Origin: Candidatus Obscuribacter phosphatis
Lineage (GTDB): Bacteria; Cyanobacteriota; Vampirovibrionia; Obscuribacterales; Obscuribacteraceae
Assembly: GCA_001899315.1 (NCBI GenBank)
Contig: MOYA01000005.1
Coordinates: 7,424-71,423 of the forward strand
Length of the DNA: 64,000 bases
Direction of reading: 5' to 3'
Shown piece after piece: positions 18,335-26,589 of this stretch. Both the position numbers and the translations under genes were made by a program. Within the stretch, counting starts at the first letter, position 1. Every line of letters starts with the position of its first letter. A model generated the notes under the pieces. That model had not been told where the DNA came from, ran no database searches, and was given only the letters and a program-made list of their open reading frames with translations.

Positions 18335-19396
18335 GTGCAATTTTTCCAGTTTCAAGTGAAGAATCTCGGTTTACTTGCCGCATTTTGCCTGGCTCTAGGC
18401 GGTGCGGGCGCAAGCTCTGCACAAAACCCCGATAATGGCTCGGGCAGCCCGGCATTTCGCCCTTATGCGCCTCAAATTTCATACATGCCGCTAAGCCGCC
18501 TCAACTTTCCCCTGCAAATAGCGGCTTCTCTCAAGCAAGCAGCAATCAATAATCGAGAAAAACTTTCGCCTTCCAAGACTGAGACAAACTCTAAAGAAGC
18601 ACTGCTGGAACTGAACAAAGATGTACTCAAACCAACCAGCCGTTTTTTCAATAATCGCCTCGCTTACAGACCGGCGGCATTGGCGGCTTCAGCTTATCTG
18701 GAACCGCAAAACAAAACTGGATTGAGTAATTACAATGCCAAAATTAGCGAAGCCGAAGAAAGAAGAATCCGCCTCGCCACCGAGTTAAGAGACCAAGAAG
18801 ACGAAACTAAAATATTGGCTGCACTGCTGCAAGTGGCTCAAGGACTTGGCATAGAACAGGACAATGATATTTACAGCAAAGGCAAGGAAAGCCTCGACCG
18901 GCTTTGCGGCAAGGGACAGGGCGATTGGGCGGTTGAGAAGCTCAAGAACTGGCTGCAAGAAAACAGAACAGCCGTGCCGCTTAGCGCCAAAGGCAAAACC
19001 GAAAGCAGCCTCGACGAGCTGGAACAGGTAGAAGCCCTAACTAGAGAGTTAACTGCACACGATAGCGAATGCTCAAGACTAAGGGCAGAACTAGGTGTAA
19101 ATTGCCAAGATCCTAACGGCCTAGAAAAGAGCTTGAGTGCTGTATCGATGGTGCCGATAATTTTCACAAGAGTAGCAAGCCTCGCCCAAAGCGGCATAGA
19201 AATGGGCAATGGCGGCGGTCGAATTAAGAGACTGGCCGACGTGCTTTATCTTGGACAAGCTTTGGAGAACAGAGTTTCCACACTCTCCAAGCAAGCCCAT
19301 TTACTTGTTTCAGCACAAAAGATGGCAGTACTGACTGAAAACGACGTCTTGTACGGATTCTCAAAGACTTACGCCGAGAAATTAGCCGGACATTGA
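18335..19396 (+). CDS. Exported helical protein of unknown function
   Basis: GTG start at 18335 with AAAGG ten bases upstream, 14 nt after the previous gene. A signal peptide ends at ASSAQN. The mature protein is helical and charged: a long heptad-like stretch at ~135-160 (KISEAEERRIRLATELRDQE) and another at ~225-255 suggest a coiled coil. No enzyme signature. Pairing with the exported protein upstream suggests the two products act together outside the membrane. Confidence 0.6.
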   Translation: MQFFQFQVKNLGLLAAFCLALGGAGASSAQNPDNGSGSPAFRPYAPQISYMPLSRLNFPLQIAASLKQAAINNREKLSPSKTETNSKEALLELNKDVLKPTSRFFNNRLAYRPAALAASAYLEPQNKTGLSNYNAKISEAEERRIRLATELRDQEDETKILAALLQVAQGLGIEQDNDIYSKGKESLDRLCGKGQGDWAVEKLKNWLQENRTAVPLSAKGKTESSLDELEQVEALTRELTAHDSECSRLRAELGVNCQDPNGLEKSLSAVSMVPIIFTRVASLAQSGIEMGNGGGRIKRLADVLYLGQALENRVSTLSKQAHLLVSAQKMAVLTENDVLYGFSKTYAEKLAGH

Positions 19397-19615
19397 CATA
19401 AATTCTAGCTTAAGGGCTGATAATAAACGATAAATGCACGGGAGGCTGGGCAAATATAAGACAATCATGCCGCGAGTCTTTGTCCACCCTTACTATTCTT
19501 CTTCTTTTTTCTGTTAGCCGACCCGCACCATGATCAAGAGAGACAGAGGCTTTCTCTGGCTCTTCTGCTAATCTAAAATGAGCTTCTTCAGATAACAGGC
19601 CAGCATCCCCGGATT

Positions 19616-20635
19616 ATGAACACCGACGAAGAGAGACTGAAAGTCAAATCTCAGAGCACGTCCCAGGCTCCGAAAGATTTCTATTACATTCTCGGAGTGA
19701 GCCCCAACGCTACACCGGGAGACATTGTCGACGCCTATGCGGCGCTTTCCGATAAATTCGGACCACAGGCCATCACCTCTGACCTCGACCCTGAATTGCA
19801 GCAGCGTACATGGCGAGACATCAGTACAGCCTACGAAACTTTGTCAGATCCTAATAGACGTCGCGAATATGACAAGAACAGTGCCGTCTTCAGGCAGACA
19901 TCCGACGTGCGCGCTCTATGGAACAAGGTGACTTCCGGAGTGCAGCAAGTTGTGCAAAGCACCCAACAAGCTCAGACTCAAGAAATAAAGAATGTGCAGG
20001 GCAAAATTCAGGCGCAATCGCTCGAAATGGAAATCGATGTGACCCTGAAAGAAGCCATTAAAGGCACCCACAGACAGCTGACTATTTCAGACCCTAAGGC
20101 CTGCGAAGAGTGCATCAATCTCAAGCCGGTCAACCGCATGCAATGCACTACCTGTCGCGGTGTCGGCTATTTCACCGTCGAAAGAGTATTGGAAATAGAC
20201 TTTCCCAAGGGACTTTTCGATGGTCTAGAGATCAGGAAAACCGGTCAAGGGAAATGGGATATGCGCGCCGGCGCCTACGGCGACTTAATTCTCAAGATCA
20301 AGTTAAGACAGCACCCAGTCTTGGGTGTCATCGACAGAGACATCACTATCAATGTGCCGGTGACAATCTACGAAGCCATGCTCGGCGCCGAAATTGAAAT
20401 TCCTACAGCCACTGGCAAAGTGGTCATGAAGATTCAACCACTAACCCAGCCTGGCCGAGTTTATCGCTTGAAGGGTCTGGGACTTGCCGGTGGCGACCAG
20501 TTAGTCACCATCGACGTTGTTATTCCTCAACAGCTGTCGGCAGAAGAAGTTAAGTACTATCAAAAACTGAAAGAGCTTTACAGCGAAAAGAATCCCCGAG
20601 AACAGCTCTTCCAGGCAATCAGTCAAAGCGCCTAG
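19616..20635 (+). CDS. DnaJ-like protein with degenerate J domain and half zinc finger
   Basis: Residues 20-87 align with a J domain (DFYYILGVSPNATP through YETLSDPNRRREYD), but the HPD tripeptide needed to stimulate DnaK ATPase is replaced by Gly49-Pro50-Gln51. Residues ~136-330 match the DnaJ C-terminal substrate-binding region, beginning LEMEIDVTLKEAIKG. The zinc finger has only two CxxC pairs (163/166 and 177/180) instead of four, and no Gly/Phe linker is seen. It probably binds unfolded protein without recruiting DnaK in the usual way. Alternatively it pairs with a specialised Hsp70. Confidence 0.8.
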   Translation: MNTDEERLKVKSQSTSQAPKDFYYILGVSPNATPGDIVDAYAALSDKFGPQAITSDLDPELQQRTWRDISTAYETLSDPNRRREYDKNSAVFRQTSDVRALWNKVTSGVQQVVQSTQQAQTQEIKNVQGKIQAQSLEMEIDVTLKEAIKGTHRQLTISDPKACEECINLKPVNRMQCTTCRGVGYFTVERVLEIDFPKGLFDGLEIRKTGQGKWDMRAGAYGDLILKIKLRQHPVLGVIDRDITINVPVTIYEAMLGAEIEIPTATGKVVMKIQPLTQPGRVYRLKGLGLAGGDQLVTIDVVIPQQLSAEEVKYYQKLKELYSEKNPREQLFQAISQSA

Positions 20636-21233
20636 CGCTAGCCTGGCCAATCCCAAAACGTGGCATTAAGCGAACCACGTTATCAAGTTAACGAAAGCCA
20701 CAGCATACCCCAAAAATAGTCGAAGTATCGCCCGCTTGGCATGCCACCTGGCTTGCTTTGAAAGAAGAGTTGCATTAAGGCGAACAAATCTTTGGGAAAG
20801 TGGCGAGCTTACGCTAATAGCTTTACCATCCTAATCTCTCTCTAAGACTATAGAAGCTTACTTGTACTGGTTCTCGGGGAACTATTAAGTTCTAGGAGTA
20901 ATTCATCTCCCAACTTATCTGGCGTAATCACCCAAGACCCCAACCAATCCATACGACCCCAAATACCCAGGCGGCTTCTCAAAAGCTAGGTTTAGTACAG
21001 CCTAACTCAGCCTGCGGAAATTCTTTGGACGTTGCGTTGCTGTTCTTGGTCTGCGTCATGCCGGTCTAGTCGGGATGATTGAGTTTTCCCATTTAGTGAG
21101 CAAGACCCAGCAAGTCTTGCTCGACAGGGCTGCGTGCAAAGCCCGCTTACCTCGGTAAGTCCAACGCGGCCTCGTCAGACGGGGCTTCAACAATTTTTGA
21201 ACGCCTCTCTGCTAGAGGCCAAAGGAGTCAATC
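20636..21233. other. 598-bp intergenic region ahead of the GC-rich cassette
   Basis: No gene is evident. AACGTGG/CCACGTT (20657-20681, 11-nt loop) may end the DnaJ-like transcript. From 21098 onward hairpins follow one another up to the cassette's ribosome site. Composition shifts from mixed to strongly GC-rich at the end of this region. Confidence 0.6.
21098..21219 (+). other. Series of hairpins in the leader of the cassette
   Basis: At least four inverted repeats follow closely: GAGCAAGAC/GTCTTGCTC (21098-21122, perfect 9 bp); GGGCT/AGCCC (21127-21144); GCCTCG/CGGGGC with one G-U pair near 21170-21186, followed within a few bases by a T-run (TTTTT, 21194-21198); and GCCTCT/AGAGGC (21203-21219), ending three bases before the AAGGAG site. 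The third could act as an attenuator and the fourth could mask the ribosome site. Which structures form is inference. Confidence 0.55.
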
Positions 21234-22259
21234 ATGAAAAACAGTATTTCTGTACGACCCTCCCGGCGCACGAGCACCCGGTCACTGGACCGCATCATCA
21301 AGAAGCTCGGCGCCAAGAAGGGTATCGACGTCTCGAGTACTCGCGCCGAACTGCGCGAGAAGATCAAGTCGCTGAACGGCAAGAAGGCCCTCGGCTATCT
21401 CGCCTATCACGGCATCATCGACCTCACCCTGCCCGACGGCACCACGGTGGCCATCCTTCCGGACTGGCACATCCCGGCGCACGACAAGCAGGTGAGCTGG
21501 ATGGTCAAGGAATGGCTGGCGGACAACAACCCCGACATCCTGATCATCATCGGCGACGCCGCCGACATGTTCGGTCTGTCCCGCTGGCCCAAGGCCCCGG
21601 GCGTCATCGCCAACACCCAGCACGAACTGGACGAAGTGCGCCGCATGATGGACGAGGTCATCCGACTCTCGGGCGCCATGCACGTGTTCTACATCCTCGG
21701 CAACCACGAGGACCGGAACCGCCGCACCCAGATCGACCCCAACGGCAACGTGGCCGGTCTCATCGACCCGAGCACGAAGGAGCCGATCCTCAACTTCCAC
21801 AACCTGATGGGTTACACCAAGGATGACCCCATCACCTTCATCTACGGTTCCCTCGGTGAAGGTGGCATGGCTGGCGGTATCGTCGTCAACGGCGACATCG
21901 ACTTCATCCATGGCATGAAGGTGCGTTCCAAGCCCGGCCAGAGCCCGGCTGCCGAATCCGACAACACGGGTCGCAGCGTCTGGCACGGACACACGCACCG
22001 CCTCGGCAAGCGTTCCCGCCGCACCACCAAGCGCGGCGTCATTCGCTCGTTCGAAGGCGGTCACCTGTCCGATCCGCGTCACTCGTTCATGAGCTACGCG
22101 GTCAAGCCGAACTGGACCAAGGGTGTGAGCAAAGGCTGCGTGCACGGCGGCAAGCTCCACATCCAGCTTCTGCCCATCCTGCCGGTCGTCGGCGAGGACG
22201 GTCAGCGGCGCCACGCGATGGTCGACGGCAACAAGGTCTACAAGACCGCCGTCTACTAA
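21234..22259 (+). CDS. Calcineurin-like metallophosphoesterase
   Basis: ATG at 21234 with AAGGAG at 21222-21227. All metal-site motifs of the calcineurin-type phosphoesterase fold are present: Asp77-x-His79, Gly107-Asp108, Gly156-Asn-His-Glu-Asp160, His227, and Gly252-His253-Thr-His255. A two-metal phosphomono- or diesterase is therefore expected; the substrate is unknown. A basic ~50-residue N-terminal extension (RRTSTRS, KKLGAKKG) may bind nucleic acid. Codons are almost all C/G-ending, unlike upstream genes. The gene 900 bp downstream encodes a paralogue that has lost the metal ligands. Confidence 0.9.
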   Translation: MKNSISVRPSRRTSTRSLDRIIKKLGAKKGIDVSSTRAELREKIKSLNGKKALGYLAYHGIIDLTLPDGTTVAILPDWHIPAHDKQVSWMVKEWLADNNPDILIIIGDAADMFGLSRWPKAPGVIANTQHELDEVRRMMDEVIRLSGAMHVFYILGNHEDRNRRTQIDPNGNVAGLIDPSTKEPILNFHNLMGYTKDDPITFIYGSLGEGGMAGGIVVNGDIDFIHGMKVRSKPGQSPAAESDNTGRSVWHGHTHRLGKRSRRTTKRGVIRSFEGGHLSDPRHSFMSYAVKPNWTKGVSKGCVHGGKLHIQLLPILPVVGEDGQRRHAMVDGNKVYKTAVY

Positions 22260-22281
22260 CTTCAACCCACCAAGTCGAAAG

Positions 22282-22316
22282 AAGAGCCGCTGCCGAACCT
22301 AAAGGTAGCGGCTCTT
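22282..22316 (+). terminator. Hairpin after the metallophosphoesterase gene
   Basis: AAGAGCCGCT (22282-22291) pairs perfectly with AGCGGCTCTT (22307-22316). The following TCGCTTCGG is only weakly T-rich, so termination may be partial, allowing lower expression of the next two genes. Confidence 0.6.
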
Positions 22317-22362
22317 TCGCTTCGGCTTGTGTTTGTCAAACATTCCCACAAGGAGCAAACAA

Positions 22363-23139
22363 ATGACTAACGCAAAGAAAACCGGCGGGTCGAAGTTGGC
22401 GCTGGCGACTGTGTCCGCGCCCAACTGGCCGCCGGCCTCGCTCACGCGAGTGAACGACCCGTACTACAAGTGGTCCCGTACCGTGATGTTCGACCTGCAC
22501 GGCGTGGTGTTCGACTGGGAGTCCGCCTTCCAGGATTTCGCCTCCGCGCACTTCGGCTACAGCTTCAACGGCGTCAAGCGCGAGTTCTACGACATGGCGC
22601 GTGACCCGAACACCCCCATCAGCCCTGACCAGTTCAGCGAACTCTTCCTCGAGTTCGTGCGACGCGCCACCGGCGGCTACGGCGACCTCTCGCCCCTGCC
22701 CGGCGTGGTCGAGCAGATGGAGCTGCTCAAGGAAGCCGGCATCAACATCGTCATCTGCACCTGGACGCCCGGCGCCACCGACGCCCGTCCGGACGGTTCG
22801 GCGACGGTCGGCACCGGCATCGCCCAGCGCGTCACCGAGGAACTCATCCTCAAGCACCTGGGTCATGTGGTCCACAAGAGCAACATCCTCTTTTCGAGCA
22901 CCCACGCCAAGAAGCGGGTCATGCTCGAGGAGCGCATCCCCCTCATCGTCGAGGACAACGCCGAAACCGCGGTGGGCGTCGCCCAGTCTGCGCTCGGCGC
23001 CATCGTCATGCCGCAACCGTACAACGAAGGCCTGGCGTTCCCCAACGTCCTGCGTCTCGACTCTTCTAACCAGCTCGCCCATGCTGTGCTCTCGTTCTTC
23101 GACAAGCTCGACGACGAGAACATGCTGGCGCCGGCATAA
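22363..23139 (+). CDS. HAD-superfamily phosphatase-like protein
   Basis: ATG at 22363 with AAGGAG at 22350-22355 (258 residues). Motif I is MFDLHGVVFDW, with nucleophile Asp44 but His46 where HAD phosphatases have the second, acid/base Asp. A helical cap follows, then motif II within NIVICTWT, a Lys in HAKKRVMLEER, and motif III/IV as IVEDNAETA. The overall layout is a C1-capped HAD hydrolase. The His substitution may alter or reduce phosphatase activity. The next gene begins 17 nt downstream, so both are on one transcript. Confidence 0.8.
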   Translation: MTNAKKTGGSKLALATVSAPNWPPASLTRVNDPYYKWSRTVMFDLHGVVFDWESAFQDFASAHFGYSFNGVKREFYDMARDPNTPISPDQFSELFLEFVRRATGGYGDLSPLPGVVEQMELLKEAGINIVICTWTPGATDARPDGSATVGTGIAQRVTEELILKHLGHVVHKSNILFSSTHAKKRVMLEERIPLIVEDNAETAVGVAQSALGAIVMPQPYNEGLAFPNVLRLDSSNQLAHAVLSFFDKLDDENMLAPA

Positions 23140-23156
23140 CAACAGGAGTATGTATC

Positions 23157-24350
23157 ATGGCTAACAGAGCAACACGGCTCAAGGGCGTCACGGTCGAAGA
23201 GATCGCCAAGACGTCCCTGGCAGAAGCGGGTATCCATACCGTCAGTCTGCCGAACGGCACGCGCGTGGTGGCCATCGCCAACACGCTGTGGCCGATGCAC
23301 GACCGCAACATGCACGTCGAGATCATGAAGTTCCTGGCTGACTACCAGCCGGACCTCGTGGTTCTCCTCGGGCACATGGTCAACAACGAAGCCTTCCAGG
23401 CTCTCTTCGAGAGCGAGAAGAACTACCTGCATCGCCCCGAGCATCCGCCCGAGGTGAAGGCAGCGCTGGCGGCTGGCAGCTTCGACGACCAGGTCCAGTA
23501 CCTGCGTCGCGAAGCCAGCAAGTACATCGGCAGCTTCGCGGTCGGCAAGGCCAAGGTCGTCTACATCCCTGCCATCCTGACCGAGCACAAGCTGGTCAAG
23601 CGGGTGAGCCAGGAAAAGGAACGTCGCGACAACTACGTCGACAACCATCCGGAAGCGGCGGACCAGCCGTCCGATCCGCTCCGGAAGCTGCCGATCGACT
23701 TCCGCAACTTCCTCTACCTGAACAAGAACCCGCGCGTCCGGGTGCTGCCGTACAACTCGGCGCTCCTGGCCAACAACCACACCCTCTTCATGATCGGCGA
23801 CTTCAAGCGCCGCAACGAGGGTGACGCAGCGCTGGTCGAATGGCAGCAGCGGCACTACCCCGCCATCATCCGCAGCCTCGATGGCAAGCTGGCGTCCGGC
23901 TGGTTCACCACCACCGAACACACCCAGCCCACCCTGACGGTGATGCAGCATCAGGTGCACGAGATCGGCTTCCTGTGGGACGAGGTCCAGAACGGCCAGC
24001 TCCGTGACTACGACCGTCGTGCCCAGGGCTTCTTCGCCGGCATCTATGTCGATGGCGAGCTCTTCGGCAGCACCATCGACATCCTCAGGGGCGATGACGA
24101 CCGCCGGTCGTTCTACGCTCCCGACGGCACGCTCTACACCGAGGACACCCCGGGCAACATGCCGCACGGCACGACGCTCTCCCTCGAAGACGAGCCGGTC
24201 ACCGAAGACGATGACTGGGTGCTGCGCGACGACGATGGCGAGGACGACGACGAAGGCGAGGAGGTCAAGCCTGCCGCCGAGAAGAAGTCGACTCGCAAGC
24301 CCGCCGCCAAGAAGAAGAAGCCGGCTGCTTCCAAGCGGAAGCGCAGCTGA
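23157..24350 (+). CDS. Inactivated metallophosphoesterase paralogue with charged tail
   Basis: ATG at 23157 with AGGAG at 23144-23148. Residues 29-77 align without gaps to residues 65-112 of the metallophosphoesterase at 21234: LPNGTRVVAI with LPDGTTVAIL, FLADYQPDLVVLLG with WLADNNPDILIIIG. The metal ligands are lost, however: Asp77 to Asn42, His79 to Leu44, Asp108 to His73. The GHTH motif is also absent. The last ~75 residues are an acidic block (DDDGEDDDEGEE) followed by a basic Lys/Ala/Pro tail like those that bind nucleic acid. It is probably a non-catalytic partner or regulator of the active enzyme. Confidence 0.75.
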   Translation: MANRATRLKGVTVEEIAKTSLAEAGIHTVSLPNGTRVVAIANTLWPMHDRNMHVEIMKFLADYQPDLVVLLGHMVNNEAFQALFESEKNYLHRPEHPPEVKAALAAGSFDDQVQYLRREASKYIGSFAVGKAKVVYIPAILTEHKLVKRVSQEKERRDNYVDNHPEAADQPSDPLRKLPIDFRNFLYLNKNPRVRVLPYNSALLANNHTLFMIGDFKRRNEGDAALVEWQQRHYPAIIRSLDGKLASGWFTTTEHTQPTLTVMQHQVHEIGFLWDEVQNGQLRDYDRRAQGFFAGIYVDGELFGSTIDILRGDDDRRSFYAPDGTLYTEDTPGNMPHGTTLSLEDEPVTEDDDWVLRDDDGEDDDEGEEVKPAAEKKSTRKPAAKKKKPAASKRKRS

Positions 24351-24376
24351 TTCAGCTGATGCCGGCAACAAAGATG

Positions 24377-24412
24377 GGGCGCAGTCTCGACCACCATGGT
24401 TGAACTGCGCCC
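24377..24412 (+). terminator. First hairpin after the cassette
   Basis: GGGCGCAGT (24377-24385) pairs perfectly with ACTGCGCCC (24404-24412) across an 18-nt loop. No T-run follows directly. It sits 9 nt before a complete terminator and may act with it or protect the 3' end. Confidence 0.55.
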
Positions 24413-24421
24413 TGTCAACTT

Positions 24422-24469
24422 GAACGGGATAGACCACTCGCCTGGCGAGACCTATCCCGTTCATTTTTT
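24422..24469 (+). terminator. Intrinsic terminator of the cassette
   Basis: GAACGGGATAG (24422-24432) pairs with CTATCCCGTTC (24452-24462), with an inner CTCGC/GCGAG stem, followed by six T residues. Confidence 0.9.
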
Positions 24470-24562
24470 CGCATTTCCTACTATTTTCTATAATATCTTG
24501 GCAAAAAAAGAGAAAGAAGAAGGAAAGCCCCAGGCTCTCCTTCCTCCGTCTCAAGCAGCCGG

Positions 24563-25087
24563 TCAGTCGATCTTGAAGATCGAATTGACCAGAATCTCGG
24601 CTTCGGCTTCTCGCCCGCTGCCCTTAGTGCGCAGCACCAAGATGCCTTGGATGGTGCGCGCCGCCACCTGCGCGGGGCTGAGCCGATCCAAAGTGAGGGA
24701 CAAGTCGAAACGGGCAGAAGCAGCCAGCCGCAGAGCCTCAACCGCCAGATTGTAGACAGCCAGGCTGATGCGATTGCGACGGTCGGTCTCCAGGCAGCAG
24801 CCATTGATGGCAGCGGTCAGCACCGCCTGGGCGAAGACCGAGTGGAACCAGTAGCTGTTGGGCAACCGCAGCATCTGCTCGGCCGCCTCAGGCTCGAAGA
24901 AGGCATCGAGGAAGTGGCGCATGGTCAAGCGCTGCCGCACCGGCAGATTCGGCACCGCCTTGTAGGCCAGGGCGATGAGCTCGGGCTCGACATGCTCCAG
25001 CTCGATGTGATGCCAGAGGCTGCGGAAGCGCTCGCAGCGCATGGCACCGAGGCTGGCCTGAGCGGAAACCTGATCGGCAAAAGACAT
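24563..25087 (-). CDS. Helical protein of unknown function
   Basis: ATG at 25087 with GGAG about seven bases upstream. The 174-residue protein is helical throughout with no signal peptide or membrane span. Arg/Leu-rich amphipathic helices alternate, for example VRQRLTMRHFLDAFFEPEAA near 50-70. No known domain was recognised. It lies 54 nt after the membrane-anchored protein at 25142 on the same strand, so they are probably a two-gene operon. Codons are strongly C/G-ending, which supports it being coding. Confidence 0.6.
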   Translation of the reverse strand: MSFADQVSAQASLGAMRCERFRSLWHHIELEHVEPELIALAYKAVPNLPVRQRLTMRHFLDAFFEPEAAEQMLRLPNSYWFHSVFAQAVLTAAINGCCLETDRRNRISLAVYNLAVEALRLAASARFDLSLTLDRLSPAQVAARTIQGILVLRTKGSGREAEAEILVNSIFKID

Positions 25088-25141
25088 GGCAATCTCCAGA
25101 AATGTGGCTGTGAAAAATGAGCGAGGAAGAGCCTGTGGCGC

Positions 25142-25699
25142 TCAGGCCGGGCAACGCAGACGGTAGTAGCCGCGCCGGTAGACGAGGGAACCACTGCCGC
25201 CGCCGAGCGAGAGGCGCACCCAGTCACGCTTGACCGTCATGCGCCGGGTCGGGAAAAGCGCCGGTTCGTAGGCACAGATGGGCGCCAAGACATCGACCAA
25301 GAAGCCGGAAGTGACCTCGGCACCGGCTTGGATGAGGAGCGGGCTCGGATAGTTGGTCAACAGGCGCTGTGCCGCCAAGAGAGCGAAGCGGCTGCGGAAC
25401 TGCTGCTCCAGCTGCTCTTGCGAGAAGACCGAATGCTGAGCCGCCGATGCCAGCACCCGGGCTTGCAGAGCGGCATCGGCGCGCAGACATTGAGCCAGTT
25501 GCCGAGTCCACCAGTCGGCGACCAGCCTGAGCATGATGCCGCCGGCCAAATTCTCGATCTTGCGGCGCAGCGCCTCCGGGTCACGGCTGCGCGAGGCAGA
25601 GATGGAGCGGGCTTCGTAGCGAGCGTTGTACCAGAGGAAGAGGGCACCGGTGAGGAAAACCAGGCAGAGAAGCGAACTCAGAGCGATGAGAAGATTCAT
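25142..25699 (-). CDS. Membrane-anchored protein of unknown function
   Basis: A single N-terminal membrane span (residues ~3-23, LLIALSSLLCLVFLTGALFL) is followed by about 160 mostly helical, Arg/Ala/Leu-rich residues facing one side of the membrane. Heptad-like spacing occurs around 95-115 (EQLEQQFRSRFALLAAQRLL). No catalytic motif. The ribosome site is weak. First gene of a likely two-gene operon with the helical protein at 24563. Confidence 0.6.
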   Translation of the reverse strand: MNLLIALSSLLCLVFLTGALFLWYNARYEARSISASRSRDPEALRRKIENLAGGIMLRLVADWWTRQLAQCLRADAALQARVLASAAQHSVFSQEQLEQQFRSRFALLAAQRLLTNYPSPLLIQAGAEVTSGFLVDVLAPICAYEPALFPTRRMTVKRDWVRLSLGGGSGSLVYRRGYYRLRCPA

Positions 25700-26190
25700 G
25701 ATTGAGCTTGGTAGTTGGTAGTTGTCGATACCGCGAAGAGCGGCGCCTTAAGGACAGAAAAGAGGCATTGGAAGTTGAGTTGCTAGGTTCTTTCGACAGG
25801 TTCCTTTAGGTTTGATGGTTGGAAATATAGACTCAACATAGGTCTATAACTATCCTCTAGACAAGAAAATCTCTCGATCTAGATCGTAATTACACCAAGG
25901 AAAAGCAACACAAAGAGCACATCGCACATAGCGCAAACGCGCCAACCATGCCACTTTACACCACCAAGCCAAAGCGGCGCCACCACATGAAGTGGCAGCA
26001 CCACAAAACCATATACACTGAAGATAACAAGCAAATAGGTTAAGATCTGGTCGCCCGAATTAATTTCAAATTTGTTGCCTAAGTTCTGCGTTATAAAGGC
26101 GCATGTAAGCCATTTCCTTTTATTACAAAGTATCGTAATAGCGAGAAAAAGAAGAAAGAAGGCAGCCGAAACTGCCTTCTTTCTCGGAAC
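25700..26190. other. 491-bp intergenic region
   Basis: No gene seen. It should hold the promoter of the 25699 operon. TATAGAC (25826-25832) and GTCTATA (25842-25848) form a perfect inverted repeat about 130 bp upstream of that start and could be an operator. The right end contains the terminator of the VWA operon. Confidence 0.5.
26146..26183 (-). terminator. Intrinsic terminator of the VWA operon
   Basis: On the minus strand, AAAGAAGGCAG (26182-26172) pairs with CTGCCTTCTTT (26165-26155) around a 6-nt loop and is followed by CTTCTTTTTC. It ends the operon after the holin-like gene. Confidence 0.88.
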
Positions 26191-26568
26191 TTAGATGAAG
26201 CGGGTGATCAGCCAGCCGCAGACCATGAGAGCGAGAGCCGCGCCCATGGAAGTGCCGAAGCTGCGCACGTGAAGAACGCCGGGCATGATCTTGCCGACCA
26301 CAAAGATGACGACGGCGTTGACCAGCCAGGCCACCACTCCCATCGTCAAAATCGTAGCCGGAGCAGCAGACATGGCGCCGGCAGCGACGATGACATGCCA
26401 AAGCACCTTGTTGCCCAGGGCCAGAACAACCAGCCCCAGGATGCCGCGGATGAAACTATTGCGCCGCACGGCCACACCGCCGTCGGTGACGGCCGGCACG
26501 ACATACATGAGCGAAAGGGTGAGCAGAACAGTTTGCACAATCATGTGCCAGAGGTAAGATTCGGGCAT
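26191..26568 (-). CDS. Phage-holin-4-like small membrane protein
   Basis: 125 residues with about four membrane spans. The C-terminal half resembles the Phage_holin_4_2/YvlD family: a membrane helix ending NAVVIFVVG, then KIMPGVLHV, where the family has a PG turn, then a Gly/Ala-rich helix. Members are common on bacterial chromosomes and are mostly not lytic. AGGAG precedes the ATG. It is the last gene of the VWA operon, 21 nt after the MxaA/BatD-like gene, so an envelope role with that operon is inferred. Confidence 0.6.
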   Translation of the reverse strand: MPESYLWHMIVQTVLLTLSLMYVVPAVTDGGVAVRRNSFIRGILGLVVLALGNKVLWHVIVAAGAMSAAPATILTMGVVAWLVNAVVIFVVGKIMPGVLHVRSFGTSMGAALALMVCGWLITRFI

Positions 26569-26589
26569 TTTGCACTCCTACTTGTTAGG

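Noticed and set aside
21282-22265. 327-residue open frame on the minus strand
   Set aside because: It mirrors the metallophosphoesterase gene and has a Val/Asp-rich composition typical of antisense frames. The plus strand has the motifs and ribosome site.
22863-24554. 563-residue open frame on the minus strand
   Set aside because: It runs across two plus-strand genes and their terminators and shows no domain.
26191-26568. Prophage lysis gene
   Set aside because: Only the holin-like protein is present, within a VWA operon, with no endolysin or structural phage gene nearby; the family is common on chromosomes.
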